A stretch of 64,000 nucleotides of DNA, from the NCBI GenBank assembly GCA_963664245.1, contig OY760934.1, positions 434,001 through 498,000 of the forward strand, given 5' to 3'. Numbering within the stretch: the stretch's first letter is position 1; every line of letters begins with the position of its first letter. A program made the position numbers and the translations under genes. Shown in pieces: positions 18,896-27,654 of this stretch. Below the pieces are notes generated by a model that was given only the letters and a program-made list of their open reading frames with translations, made no database searches and was not told the origin of the DNA. This DNA is from GCA-2711565 sp963664245 (GTDB taxonomy: Bacteria; Bacteroidota; Bacteroidia; Bacteroidales; GCA-2711565).

Positions 18896-19420
18896 TTAAA
18901 ATAATTTTTCTTCTCGTTTAATAAAAATTGAAGTAATTAAACTAATAAGCAATCCAGGTAAGAGATAACCTATTAGCCCTCCCCAAATTGCCATCCATGC
19001 GGGAGTCATCATCTTTGCCTCCATAGCAAGTCTACTTTTAATTTGAGTATCAGACCAATCAGGGAATTGTTTGTATAACTCTGTTTCTCTAAGGTCTATG
19101 AGTTTTTGAGGTAAATCTGGATCAATATAGGTTGCAAAAATAAAAGTATAAATACCTATTAAAATAACGGCTACTAAAGCAGTCATAAAGCCAATGCTAA
19201 ATGATTTTCCATAAGAAATAAAACCTCCGGATTTCATATCGCGGAATGATTTCGACGCCCAAATTATTGCTCCTAACAATACCAAATAATTTACCAATTT
19301 AACAGGAGACCTCATTGGTAAATCAAAGATATAATATAGCAATTCAAGTACAATAATAAGAATACCTGTTATTAAGCCGAAATTTAACCATGTTTTAAGA
19401 GATGACACTTTGTTTTCCAT
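18896..19420 (-). CDS. DUF4199 family membrane protein
   Basis: 174 residues with four hydrophobic segments (about 12-32, 38-54, 72-95 and 142-165), a layout and sequence style that match DUF4199, a Bacteroidota family without known function. It is the first gene of the minus-strand glycosyltransferase/heptose run, 6 bases before the GT2 gene, with a -7 element upstream. The link to glycan synthesis is positional only. Confidence 0.8.
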   Translation of the reverse strand: MENKVSSLKTWLNFGLITGILIIVLELLYYIFDLPMRSPVKLVNYLVLLGAIIWASKSFRDMKSGGFISYGKSFSIGFMTALVAVILIGIYTFIFATYIDPDLPQKLIDLRETELYKQFPDWSDTQIKSRLAMEAKMMTPAWMAIWGGLIGYLLPGLLISLITSIFIKREEKLF

Positions 19421-19448
19421 AACTATACGTATTTAGTGGTTAGTAGTA

Positions 19449-19456
19449 CAAACATA
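19449..19456 (-). promoter_or_regulatory. -7 promoter element of the DUF4199-GT-heptose operon
   Basis: The minus strand reads TATGTTTG, matching TAnnTTTG, about 29 bases before the ATG at 19420. Confidence 0.5.
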
Positions 19457-19516
19457 GCAAATTTATCAATAACTGAAAAAAATTAAAAATCCTTGTTATA
19501 TATTACAACATATTTG

Positions 19517-19524
19517 TACTTTTG
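19517..19524 (+). promoter_or_regulatory. -7 promoter element of the SRP RNA gene
   Basis: TACTTTTG matches TAnnTTTG and ends five bases before the paired 5' end of the SRP RNA, the right spacing for a start near 19530. Confidence 0.65.
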
Positions 19525-19527
19525 CAG

Positions 19528-19630
19528 CCGGGTAAGTCTTATACGACCAGCTCCTGTTGAACTCCCCCAGGTCCGGAAGGAAGCAAGGGTAAACGGTTGT
19601 AGCGGTGCGATGTAAGTAGCTTACCCTTTT
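19528..19630 (+). ncRNA. ffs: Small bacterial signal recognition particle RNA (4.5S type)
   Basis: The conserved SRP apical domain is present: CAGGTCCGGAAGGAAGCA around 19569-19586, with the GGAA tetraloop and asymmetric loop bound by Ffh. The ends pair: GGGTAAG at 19530-19536 with CTTACCC at 19620-19626, followed by a T tract. The length of about 97 bases fits the Alu-less small SRP RNA of Gram-negative bacteria. tsaC starts about 15 bases downstream and may share transcription. Confidence 0.95.
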
Positions 19631-19643
19631 TATTTCTAAGCCT

Positions 19644-20255
19644 ATGCTACTTAAAATACATCCTGATAACCCCGGACAACGGCAAATAATGCAGGTGGTA
19701 GACTGCTTAAACAAGGGAGGCATTATTATCTATCCAACCGATACCGTTTACGGCTTAGGCTGTGATATTTTCAATAAAAAAGCCGTAGAACGAATTGCCC
19801 TGTATAAAGGAATAAAGCTTAACAAGGCTCATTTTTCATTTATATGTTCCGATCTCAGTCACCTGTCGGATTACACCCGTCCCATCCACAACGATGTGTA
19901 CAAAATGATGAAAAAAAACCTTCCCGGGCCCTTTACATTTATCTTGGAAGCAAACAACAAGGTTCCAAAATTGATTCAAAGCAAGAAAAAAACGGTTGGA
20001 ATCCGTGTCCCGGAAAATAATATTATCAGAACAATTATTGAAGAACTCGGACATCCAATCATGTCAACCTCCATTAAAGACGAAGACGAAGTAATTGAAT
20101 ATACGACCGATCCGGAATTAATCTACGAAAAACATAAAAACATAGCCGATATTGTTATTGATGGCGGCTTCGGAGATAACGAACCGTCTACAATAATAGA
20201 TTGCACTCAAACAGAAATAGTTATTGTCCGTGAAGGAAAAGGAGTATTGATTTAA
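19644..20255 (+). CDS. tsaC: L-threonylcarbamoyladenylate synthase (TsaC/Sua5/YrdC)
   Basis: Makes threonylcarbamoyl-AMP from threonine, bicarbonate and ATP for t6A37 modification of ANN-decoding tRNAs. The YrdC domain spans most of the 203 residues: GGIIIYPTDTVYGLGCD, KRN-type basic residues, LPGPFTFILEAN, TVGIRVPEN, and HPIMSTSIKDEDE. It lacks the extra C-terminal Sua5 domain, so it is the short form. It follows the SRP RNA and precedes tRNA-Lys, itself a t6A substrate. Confidence 0.95.
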   Translation: MLLKIHPDNPGQRQIMQVVDCLNKGGIIIYPTDTVYGLGCDIFNKKAVERIALYKGIKLNKAHFSFICSDLSHLSDYTRPIHNDVYKMMKKNLPGPFTFILEANNKVPKLIQSKKKTVGIRVPENNIIRTIIEELGHPIMSTSIKDEDEVIEYTTDPELIYEKHKNIADIVIDGGFGDNEPSTIIDCTQTEIVIVREGKGVLI

Positions 20256-20333
20256 TCAAAAAAAAATAAGATTTTTTACGGTTAAGCCTTGCAATTTTAA
20301 AATTTTTAACTACTTTTGCACCTCGAAATTAAT

Positions 20334-20406
20334 GATTCGCTAGCTCAGTAGGTAGAGCATATGCCTTTTAAGCATAGGGTCCCGAGTTCGAGCCTCGGGC
20401 GAATCA
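20334..20406 (+). tRNA. tRNA-Lys (TTT)
   Basis: Complete cloverleaf: acceptor GATTCGC pairs with GCGAATC, anticodon stem TATGC/GCATA with loop CTTTTAA giving anticodon TTT, and T arm CCGAG-TTCGAGC-CTCGG. CCA is not encoded. TACTTTTG at 20311-20318 is a good -7 element. Confidence 0.97.
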
Positions 20407-20434
20407 CTCAAAAAATACCATAAATTGTGTAGAT

Positions 20435-20468
20435 AAAAATACCGGAGGGTAACCTCCGGTATTTTTTT
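20435..20468 (+). terminator. Intrinsic terminator after tRNA-Lys
   Basis: ACCGGAGG-GTAA-CCTCCGGT hairpin (8-bp stem) at 20441-20460, followed by a T7 run. Confidence 0.85.
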
Positions 20469-20489
20469 GTTTATTTTTAAACTTTACAC

Positions 20490-21040
20490 AGTAATGAAAA
20501 AATAAAGGATGATTTTCTCAAGCAGTTTAAATCTGGAGAGGAACTCAACGATTTTCTGAAACAGATCCAAAAGTGAAGCATTGAAAAAATGAAAGGAAGT
20601 CCGCACCTCAATGGGCGAATCCAACATCTAGGTTCCCCAAAACCATGATACTTAATTTAATCCGATGATTGTTCCCAAAAGAGGGAATATGGTTGACGGC
20701 TTGGAAAAAATCAATGTCTCGTTCTACGCCAAAGAGATGAGCAATAGCGATATCGAAGAACAAATCCGTAGTCTAGTTTTGATGTGTCTACATCAACAAT
20801 CTTCCGAATCACAGATGCCATAACAAACGATATTCTAGACTGGCAGAATCGGGTTATTTAATCGTTTGGATGGACGATATTGTGTTCAATGGACGAGAAC
20901 CTCAAAGTAATCAACAAGACCGTATACATTGCCGTAGGGCTTCGCAGAGACGGGAAAAAGGAAGTTCTTGGTCTGTGACTGGGCAAGAATGAATCAGCTG
21001 CCTTCTGGAGGAGCGTACTGACCGATAACCCTTGGTATTT
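20490..21040 (+). pseudogene. Decayed IS256/mutator-type transposase remnant
   Basis: No long frame is open, but pieces in shifting frames read as an IS256-family transposase: KDDFLKQFKSGEELNDFLKQ, a stop, SIEKM; then PMIVPKRGNMVDGLEKI, VSFYAKEMSNSDIEEQIR, ITDAITNDILDWQNR, VINKTVYIAVGLRRDGKKEV and KNESAAFW. The order matches the intact family, but internal segments (including the N-terminal zinc/DNA-binding part) and the whole C-terminal half with the last catalytic Glu are missing. Short TTACAC-type sequences at 20480 and 21045 might be remains of the terminal repeats. It is an inactive fossil beside a tRNA gene. Confidence 0.85.
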
Positions 21041-21130
21041 TTAAGTTACACCCTTTGTAACAGAGTGTTAAAATCTATTTGTATATTAAAATAGATTTTC
21101 TTTAAAATCGAAATTGAATTAGCACATATT

Positions 21131-21164
21131 AAACGATTCTTCAAGTTAACTTGAAGAATCGTTT
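21131..21164. terminator. Perfect 34-base palindrome ending the B12 operon
   Basis: AAACGATTCTTCAAGTT is followed directly by its exact reverse complement. With the flanking A and T bases it can act as a terminator for the minus-strand lipoprotein gene ending at 21188. A 17-bp arm with no loop is unusually long and perfect. Confidence 0.65.
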
Positions 21165-21187
21165 ATAGTATTTAGATAAAAATAAAT

Positions 21188-23254
21188 CTAGTCTTCCTGT
21201 GTCCATTCACCATTAAGCAAATCCTGATAGGTTGGATTATATCCATTACCTATGGATTTCCATTGGTCAGCAGAAAAAGAAGAAAGAACATTTTGCAATC
21301 CCGAATAGTTTGTGAGTCCAATATTATATTGAATGGTTATTGCATTAGCAGTTGTTAATGCAGAAAAACTGTCCAAATTGCTAATTGTTGTATTTTTGTA
21401 ATATGAACTGTATCCTCCAATAGTTAGCTTCCCCGTAACGGTATTCAATTTGGGCATATTTATATCATCCCAATAACCCCAAGATATTTTTGTACATATA
21501 TAACAGTCTCCATCAATCGTTTCAAGGGAGGGAAAATCAAAAGTTCCCCCTTCAGCAGGTGCTAGTTTTGAATAAAATACGCCCACATTTTTTAATTTGG
21601 GCATATTAATTCGCACTCGTCCATCTAAATTCAATTTCCCTCCTACTTCTTCAAGGTTTGGAAAACTTAAAGTCCCCGTCATATTGCTAATATTAAGAGA
21701 GAAATCTTCGGTTACCTTTTTTACACCAATTTCTTTGTCGGTTACTTCATTGGAAGAGTCAAACCCGTAAAAGGTTAATTTTTTTACTTCCTGAAAACCT
21801 TCAATCTCGAAATTAGAATAATACAAATAAAGTGTGCCATCAAAATTTTCCGGTCCTTTTAAAACAAAAGAATTGTATATTCTTTCTATCCTTAAATATT
21901 CCAGCCCGGAAATATTCGACACATCAATTCTTTGAATGGTTCCTTCTTCTATCTCTGAACCACTTATCGTTAACCTATCCACGTTTGTTAAGGACGACAG
22001 CTCATCGGTTAACGATTGGAAGCCCGCGGCAAGAAACAGTTCATTTACATCAGTTAATGAAGACAAGGGTTCTAAACTCTGAACAGCTGGCAGGTTTAAT
22101 GTAAATTTTCCACCAACAGTTGTTAGGGATCCCAGCATATCTACATTTGCAATAAGTGGAAGATTTCCTAAATAGAATACCCCTCCAATGAAAGAAAGTG
22201 AAGAAACATCCAGTTCTGTTAGCAGGTCAAGACTGTAAATTTTTAGATCCTTAAAAGATTTTTGCAATTTTGGCATTGCAATCGTTTCCAATTTTTCATT
22301 GCTATATATTATTATCGAAGATGCCATTTCCAGTTCTGGCAGGGAAACCAATTCTAGTTCCGGCAAGGAGGTCAATGACATATCACCTCCAATGTTTTCC
22401 AAAAGGGGCAGCGAGATGGCTGTCAATTTTGCTGCATTACCCCCTCCCTCAATTATAAAATCTTTAACAATAGATTTAAGGCTTGAAAAATTGATTTGCG
22501 TAATGGAATCATTTCTTTTTAATGTAATAGAATTATCCACGTTTTCCAACACAGGAAATTCCAGCGAAGTTATTTTTGATTTAGTTATAGTAAGCCCCAA
22601 AATTATTGATCTTAAAGAAGGGAAACTCACTTCCTGCAACTTGTTTACTGATTCAATTTCAATAGAACCAACTTGTTCAAGGTTTTCCATTCCATTAAGG
22701 TTCCTTCCTGAGAAAGTCGGGTTAATTACCAATCCTGCTGTAATTATTTTCAGTCCTGATAAGGGTTCGAGTGATGTTATAGAATCTGATCCCGTGACAG
22801 AACCGATTGTAAGACTTCCTTGTAATTCGCTTATTTCGAGCGCAGCAAAAGCTTCCAGTTCATCTTGTGTTGTAAGCACAATATCACCAGAGCCAACCAC
22901 CCTGGTACGAACCACTGAATAATAATAGGTTTTGCTTTCCCCGTTGAATCCAGTAACAGTAAACGTTTGCTCATTGTTCCAGTTGGTAATGGTTGACAGG
23001 GCAGGCTCAATCGTTGTATGTTCACTCGTAACTACTGCTGCAGATGCCCCCTCTAACGAAAGGGTTTCTGCTGCTTTTATGGTAATACTGTCTTCAGAGA
23101 TTATTGCTTTTAGCAGCCTTCCGTCTTTTTGTAATTCAAAAGATAAAATATAATGATCAACCCCGTCAAAAATGCTGTCGTCATCATTGCATGCTGTTAG
23201 ACAAACTATTGCCAGCACAGCCATTGTCCATGTTTTTATTTTATGTAAATTCAT
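21188..23254 (-). CDS. Leucine-rich-repeat-like surface lipoprotein, second paralogue
   Basis: 688 residues. The lipoprotein signal peptide ends in LTAC-NDDDS; the acidic residues after Cys match the Bacteroidota surface-export signal. An N-terminal domain (about 30-130) with SFELQKDGRLLKA and ITNWNNEQTFTVTGFNGE resembles DUF5018-type domains. Then come many irregular 20-24-residue repeats of the form 'L-x-x-V-x-G-x-L-x-I-x-x-L-P-x-L', like receptor L domains, and a C-terminal NPTYQDLLNGEW tail. The whole architecture is shared with the next upstream gene, so the pair arose by duplication. It is the last gene of the cobalamin-riboswitch operon, 20 bases after its neighbour. Ligand unknown. 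Confidence 0.85.
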   Translation of the reverse strand: MNLHKIKTWTMAVLAIVCLTACNDDDSIFDGVDHYILSFELQKDGRLLKAIISEDSITIKAAETLSLEGASAAVVTSEHTTIEPALSTITNWNNEQTFTVTGFNGESKTYYYSVVRTRVVGSGDIVLTTQDELEAFAALEISELQGSLTIGSVTGSDSITSLEPLSGLKIITAGLVINPTFSGRNLNGMENLEQVGSIEIESVNKLQEVSFPSLRSIILGLTITKSKITSLEFPVLENVDNSITLKRNDSITQINFSSLKSIVKDFIIEGGGNAAKLTAISLPLLENIGGDMSLTSLPELELVSLPELEMASSIIIYSNEKLETIAMPKLQKSFKDLKIYSLDLLTELDVSSLSFIGGVFYLGNLPLIANVDMLGSLTTVGGKFTLNLPAVQSLEPLSSLTDVNELFLAAGFQSLTDELSSLTNVDRLTISGSEIEEGTIQRIDVSNISGLEYLRIERIYNSFVLKGPENFDGTLYLYYSNFEIEGFQEVKKLTFYGFDSSNEVTDKEIGVKKVTEDFSLNISNMTGTLSFPNLEEVGGKLNLDGRVRINMPKLKNVGVFYSKLAPAEGGTFDFPSLETIDGDCYICTKISWGYWDDINMPKLNTVTGKLTIGGYSSYYKNTTISNLDSFSALTTANAITIQYNIGLTNYSGLQNVLSSFSADQWKSIGNGYNPTYQDLLNGEWTQED

Positions 23255-23274
23255 ATTTTTTTATATTATTCGTT

Positions 23275-25353
23275 TTATGGTTGAACCCACTGTCCTGAAT
23301 TAAGTTCTTCGTAGGTTGGATTGTAAGCATTGTTTGAAACATACCAATCATCAGCAGAAAAAGAGGATAAGGCATTTTTAAGCCCTTCATATGAGACGAG
23401 TGCCCCCTGATCAGTGATCTCAACTCCGGAAATGTTCATAAGTGTTGAAAAGCCCTCCAGGTTAGTCATTATGGAATTTAAATAGGAAGAACGGCCTGAT
23501 GTGACCAAAAGTTTTCCTGTGATGTTTTTTATAGATGTAAATTTTACAGAAGTGAGGGCCCTTGTTTGATAACCGCTAGCAAGGCTAAAATTACCTCCTA
23601 CCGATTCGAGTAAAGGAAAGGCCAGTGTTTTAGTTTCTCCAGAGAGTATTGTAACATTAAAATCCCCGCCAACAGTTTTTAACTTCGGAATTTCAATGAT
23701 TTCCTGTATTGACCGGTTCAGATGGCTAATGAGAAAATCTCCACCTACTTCTTCCAGGTCGGGCATGTAAAATTCAGTTATACTATTTGATGGCAAATAA
23801 AAGCCTTTATTGATTTTCTTTATGCCTTTTATATTAAGATTAGTGATTTTAACGTAACCCAGGATAAGGGAATCTATCGTACTAAATCCTTCTAACTCAG
23901 GAAAAGTTATGGTTGCTCCGGTAGGCAGGGACCCGTCAGAATTGATATTGAGTACGCCGTCAAATTTCTCATCTCCAATGATTTTTGTATCCACTAAAGC
24001 AGCTCCTCTTATTTCCAGTTCATCCATTTGCAAGCCCTTTACATCTATTTCTTCCGGTGGTAACATCCTTGAATAGTAAATACTAAGTGTTCCCACATTT
24101 GTTAATGCGGAAGGCACTTTGAAGGTTTGCAAATTCGGCAGGTTATAAATGGTAAACTTCCCCTCCACAGAAGTAAGAGAACTCAGGAAATCCATATTTT
24201 CTACCGTAAGTCCCCTTAAAAATAAATCGCCGGAAACTTGGCTTAACAATGGTACTTCTAAAACCTTTACAAATTCTGGAATATCCAGTCCTCCAGCCCG
24301 CTCAAGGGCAGGCAGGCTCACTTCTGCCAAATCAGTAGTAGAGGTCATTTTTATTGTACCTGTTGTTTCTATTAATTTAGGCAAATAAACAATATTGAAG
24401 CTGGGCATATAAAGAAATGAAAGATCGCCTGAAGTAACAAGTTCGGGTAATTCTATTTTGGTTAGTTCCTTGAAACGGACTATATAAATACTTCCTGCAC
24501 TTTTTAATAAAGGTAGTGCTATTTGGGTTATTTCGCCCCTGTTATATGAATGGAGCAGACTCAATTGCCCTCCTACATTTTGCAGATTGGTAAGGTTAAG
24601 GATGTTTAACGGACAGTCAACCCGCAAATCTCCCGCTACCTGTGTCAATCTTGGAAATTCGGCTGAACTGATGGAATCGTTTTTGATATAAATGCTTCCT
24701 GCTGATTTCAGGCTTTGGAATTCTACGCTCTTTATTTCTTTTACGTCATTGATATTGATTTCGCCACCTACGGTTTCCAACGCATCCAGACCGGTAAATT
24801 CTTTTGCTGCATAAGTTGGATTTACTGTGATATTGTAACCGACTTCTTTTAGCTGGTAAAGGGCAGCTAGCGAGGTAATGGAATCTGTACCTGCTATCCT
24901 ACCGATAATGAGGCTGCCTTTTATCGAAGTAACCCCTTGTTCTCCAAAAGCATTTACTTCGTCCTGCGTGGAGAGAACAACGGTTCCTTCAGCATCTATG
25001 CTGTTCCTTTTCACTATATATTTATAGGTTTGTTCTTCCCCACTATAGGAAGTTACGGCAAAAAGCATTTCGTTGTTCCAGTTTGAAATATCATCAGGTA
25101 CAGGCTTAATGCTTGCCTGTTCACTTAAGGAATAGGTAACGCTAGCTCCGTTTAATGAAAGCCCTTCCGGAACAGAAATAATAATACTGTCGGCATAAAA
25201 TGATGCGTTGTACGTTGTTCCATCCTGGGTTAGGCTAAAAGAATTAATGAAACTGTCTGTTCCTATAAAAATGTCTTCTTTATCCTTACATCCGTTCAAA
25301 AAAACGGCAATAACGAAAACTGTCAATAAATATTTTAATTTCTTTATCTTCAT
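23275..25353 (-). CDS. Leucine-rich-repeat-like surface lipoprotein, first paralogue
   Basis: Start set at 25353 (MKIKKLKYLLTVF), which gives a normal signal peptide ending NG-CKDKED; the longer frame to 25419 would place 22 charged residues before it and overlap the upstream gene. The N-terminal domain with ISNWNNEMLFAVTSYSGEEQ, the run of leucine-rich strands, and the C-terminal SSFSADDWYVSNNAYNPTY closely parallel the downstream paralogue. The acidic residues after the lipidated Cys predict surface exposure. It is 20 bases after the PKD lipoprotein in the B12 operon. Confidence 0.85.
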   Translation of the reverse strand: MKIKKLKYLLTVFVIAVFLNGCKDKEDIFIGTDSFINSFSLTQDGTTYNASFYADSIIISVPEGLSLNGASVTYSLSEQASIKPVPDDISNWNNEMLFAVTSYSGEEQTYKYIVKRNSIDAEGTVVLSTQDEVNAFGEQGVTSIKGSLIIGRIAGTDSITSLAALYQLKEVGYNITVNPTYAAKEFTGLDALETVGGEININDVKEIKSVEFQSLKSAGSIYIKNDSISSAEFPRLTQVAGDLRVDCPLNILNLTNLQNVGGQLSLLHSYNRGEITQIALPLLKSAGSIYIVRFKELTKIELPELVTSGDLSFLYMPSFNIVYLPKLIETTGTIKMTSTTDLAEVSLPALERAGGLDIPEFVKVLEVPLLSQVSGDLFLRGLTVENMDFLSSLTSVEGKFTIYNLPNLQTFKVPSALTNVGTLSIYYSRMLPPEEIDVKGLQMDELEIRGAALVDTKIIGDEKFDGVLNINSDGSLPTGATITFPELEGFSTIDSLILGYVKITNLNIKGIKKINKGFYLPSNSITEFYMPDLEEVGGDFLISHLNRSIQEIIEIPKLKTVGGDFNVTILSGETKTLAFPLLESVGGNFSLASGYQTRALTSVKFTSIKNITGKLLVTSGRSSYLNSIMTNLEGFSTLMNISGVEITDQGALVSYEGLKNALSSFSADDWYVSNNAYNPTYEELNSGQWVQP

Positions 25354-25373
25354 TTTATTGATTTTTTTAAATT

Positions 25374-27059
25374 TTATTGTTCTTGCAGATGATAATCGTA
25401 TGGAGAGCCGGCTTCGCATGAAATCTCTCCTACCGAAGCTCCTTTCCCAATCATAGCTGTATGTACTTTTACAAAGTCGATATATTGTAGATGAATGGAA
25501 CTACCATCTGCTTGAATGGCATTGTCTATTTCAAACATGGCATTACTGGGATATCCCTGTCCATAATTGTCAACATATCCCCAATCGTATCCCACACTGG
25601 TTTCCAGGTCGGAAATCTCCATAGTAGAGCCCAAGCGTGTACCAATAAGCGTGTATGAATCTTCCTGAATAAACATCGGGAAGTAATAATCCTGGCTATG
25701 GTATCCGTTGTAGTCAACAGAACTAATGTTGCCCATATTATCTGACCATAATACATCTTGTTGAGGGGCACTTGGTTTGTAATATGTAATGGCATAACGT
25801 TTTTTTGTATCGCTGCTGTTAGCTTCACTTCCTGCCAATTCGTACCAGGTGTCATTAGGTAATCCGTCGCCGTTTTCGTCTTGCATTACCCATACAATGC
25901 CTGGTTCTGACCAACCGGCAAAAGCATTTCCATCAATAAACAGGTCAGCTCCGTCGCTATTATCCACACTATGGTCGAAGCCCACAATATAATAGCCTCC
26001 GTATGCCCCAATCATGCCTACTGAGACAGATGAATTCAAATTAGCCAATACGCCTTCCATTGTTGTACCTTCTTGATAATTGATAAACTGTCCGGGGGCA
26101 GGAATAAATTCATAAACATGATTCATTTTAGCGGTACTCCCTTCAGTTGCCTGACGGTAATATGTACCTTCTTCATCCACGCATTCTACAGTAGCTGTTG
26201 TACTTGCTGTTGTTGTTCCGTCGTTTGCCGTTACCGAAACGGTATAAGTTCCTTTTTCCGAAGGTGTAAATGTAAAATACTCAGAAGTTGAGCTTTGCGT
26301 AGCTCCGTCAACACTCCATGTAAAAGTTAAGTTCTCTCCCATGTTGGAAATCACTGGTGCCATTACGAAGCTTCGGCCCATGGGTACACTAAAATGACGG
26401 GGTTCTGATTTATTGGTTTCGGTACGATAACTGCCATCATCGAAGAAAATCTCCGGTATTTTCTGAGGTAATATATAAACGGTTATCGTTTTATAATCCA
26501 CTCCGTCTTCGTTCGTAACCTTGAGGGTCAGAGAGTAGCTATCAACAATGTTTTCGTTTATCACACAAGTGCTTTCGGTACTAATGACTTCGCCATTGAG
26601 TTTCCACACATAAGTGGCATCATCGGCATATAAGACTGAAGTTGGTGTAATCTCTAGGTCTTCTCCTATGTAGCCACCAAAGGAACTTGGGATTGTAATT
26701 TCCGGGGAGATTTTCCCGTTCACGGTAACTTTTACCTGTTCTTCGATCGAACCATTGTCGGCATCCACCCGAAAAATAAAGAAGTATTCACCGGTTGTTT
26801 TAGCATCATAGGAAAAAATAGTGTCCGTAGAAACAATGATTCCGTCCAGTTTCCAGGAGTAAATTGGGTTCATCGCATTTTCAACACTAGCGTGTAATGT
26901 AAGCTGTTTCCCAACTTTTACAAGGTATTCTGGAGAAGAAAATTCAATCGAAGGCGTACCATGATCGATTGGAGTTTCATCGTCCTCGGAACAGGAAACA
27001 AAAAATAAAATAAATGTTCCGAGGTAAAAAAAGAATTTTAAATAAGTGATTTTTTTCAT
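25374..27059 (-). CDS. PKD-domain surface lipoprotein of the B12 operon
   Basis: 561 residues. Lipoprotein signal ending FVS-CSEDDE (surface-export type). Three immunoglobulin-like/PKD repeats follow (about 35-115, 120-200, 215-300), each with the strand motif Y-x-W-K/S-x-D/N-G (IYSWKLDG, TYVWKLNG, TFTWSVDG) and an S-x-T/V-x-A/V-T-x-D/N-G-type end. The C-terminal 250 residues (GAYGGYYIVGFDHSVDN, NDTWYELAGSE, YDWGYVDNYG) form a separate domain. Proteins of this type recur beside btuB/btuG in Bacteroidota; the position resembles that of surface B12-binding proteins such as BtuH, but identity with BtuH is not shown here. Confidence 0.85.
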   Translation of the reverse strand: MKKITYLKFFFYLGTFILFFVSCSEDDETPIDHGTPSIEFSSPEYLVKVGKQLTLHASVENAMNPIYSWKLDGIIVSTDTIFSYDAKTTGEYFFIFRVDADNGSIEEQVKVTVNGKISPEITIPSSFGGYIGEDLEITPTSVLYADDATYVWKLNGEVISTESTCVINENIVDSYSLTLKVTNEDGVDYKTITVYILPQKIPEIFFDDGSYRTETNKSEPRHFSVPMGRSFVMAPVISNMGENLTFTWSVDGATQSSTSEYFTFTPSEKGTYTVSVTANDGTTTASTTATVECVDEEGTYYRQATEGSTAKMNHVYEFIPAPGQFINYQEGTTMEGVLANLNSSVSVGMIGAYGGYYIVGFDHSVDNSDGADLFIDGNAFAGWSEPGIVWVMQDENGDGLPNDTWYELAGSEANSSDTKKRYAITYYKPSAPQQDVLWSDNMGNISSVDYNGYHSQDYYFPMFIQEDSYTLIGTRLGSTMEISDLETSVGYDWGYVDNYGQGYPSNAMFEIDNAIQADGSSIHLQYIDFVKVHTAMIGKGASVGEISCEAGSPYDYHLQEQ

Positions 27060-27070
27060 TGATATAATAT

Positions 27071-27646
27071 TTAAAAATTTACATTCTTGGCCTGCAACTG
27101 GGGAATATTTTTTACTGAAAGCTCAAAAATTCCGAAAAGCATAGCACAATAAAACAGATTGCTAAATAGTGTGTTTTGAAAGAATGGCAACCCTGCAATA
27201 TAGCAACTCATTAAACTGCCCCCATTTTTGGGGTACATATCAGATGCAAGCCATACTCCAAAGTTTGATATTAAAAAGAAAATAATAGAAGATCCCAATG
27301 CTGCTACAATCAGGTTTTTAACCCGTATTTTTTTTAGGATTAAAGTTCCGAATATAACAATCACGAGAAAAGCTCCATAAGTAAAAATAGCTCCGTTGTA
27401 AAACCATACAAAATGGTCAAAATATTGGGCATATAAAATATTGTTTACAGCCAGATCACTTATCCACATCGCAATCACCGAGATAAAACAGGCCATATAA
27501 CGTTTACTGTAATAAGCAGCCCCAAACAATGCCATTCCGCCTACCGGCGAAAAATTTGGGGGATGAGGAACCAACCTGCTTAATGCAACTAGTAGAATAA
27601 GTAATGTAATTACGCCAAATCGTAAATCAAGATTTTTCTTTTTCAT
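27071..27646 (-). CDS. DUF6580 family membrane protein, ECF S-component-like
   Basis: Start set at 27646 (MKKKNLDLRFGV), 8 bases after the preceding gene's stop; the longer frame to 27751 would overlap that gene. 191 residues with five to six hydrophobic segments. The motif RLVPHPPNFSPVGGMALFGAAYY and the compact all-membrane layout match the DUF6580 family of putative transport proteins, which resemble ECF S-components. Its place in a cobalamin-riboswitch operon suggests inner-membrane cobalamin or precursor uptake; this is inference. No ECF A or T gene is visible. Confidence 0.82.
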   Translation of the reverse strand: MKKKNLDLRFGVITLLILLVALSRLVPHPPNFSPVGGMALFGAAYYSKRYMACFISVIAMWISDLAVNNILYAQYFDHFVWFYNGAIFTYGAFLVIVIFGTLILKKIRVKNLIVAALGSSIIFFLISNFGVWLASDMYPKNGGSLMSCYIAGLPFFQNTLFSNLFYCAMLFGIFELSVKNIPQLQAKNVNF

Positions 27647-27654
27647 TATGTTTT

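Noticed and set aside
22299..22922. 207-residue plus-strand frame inside the leucine-rich lipoprotein gene
   Set aside because: It is antisense to a gene with a signal peptide and repeats; the repeat periodicity explains the long open frame.
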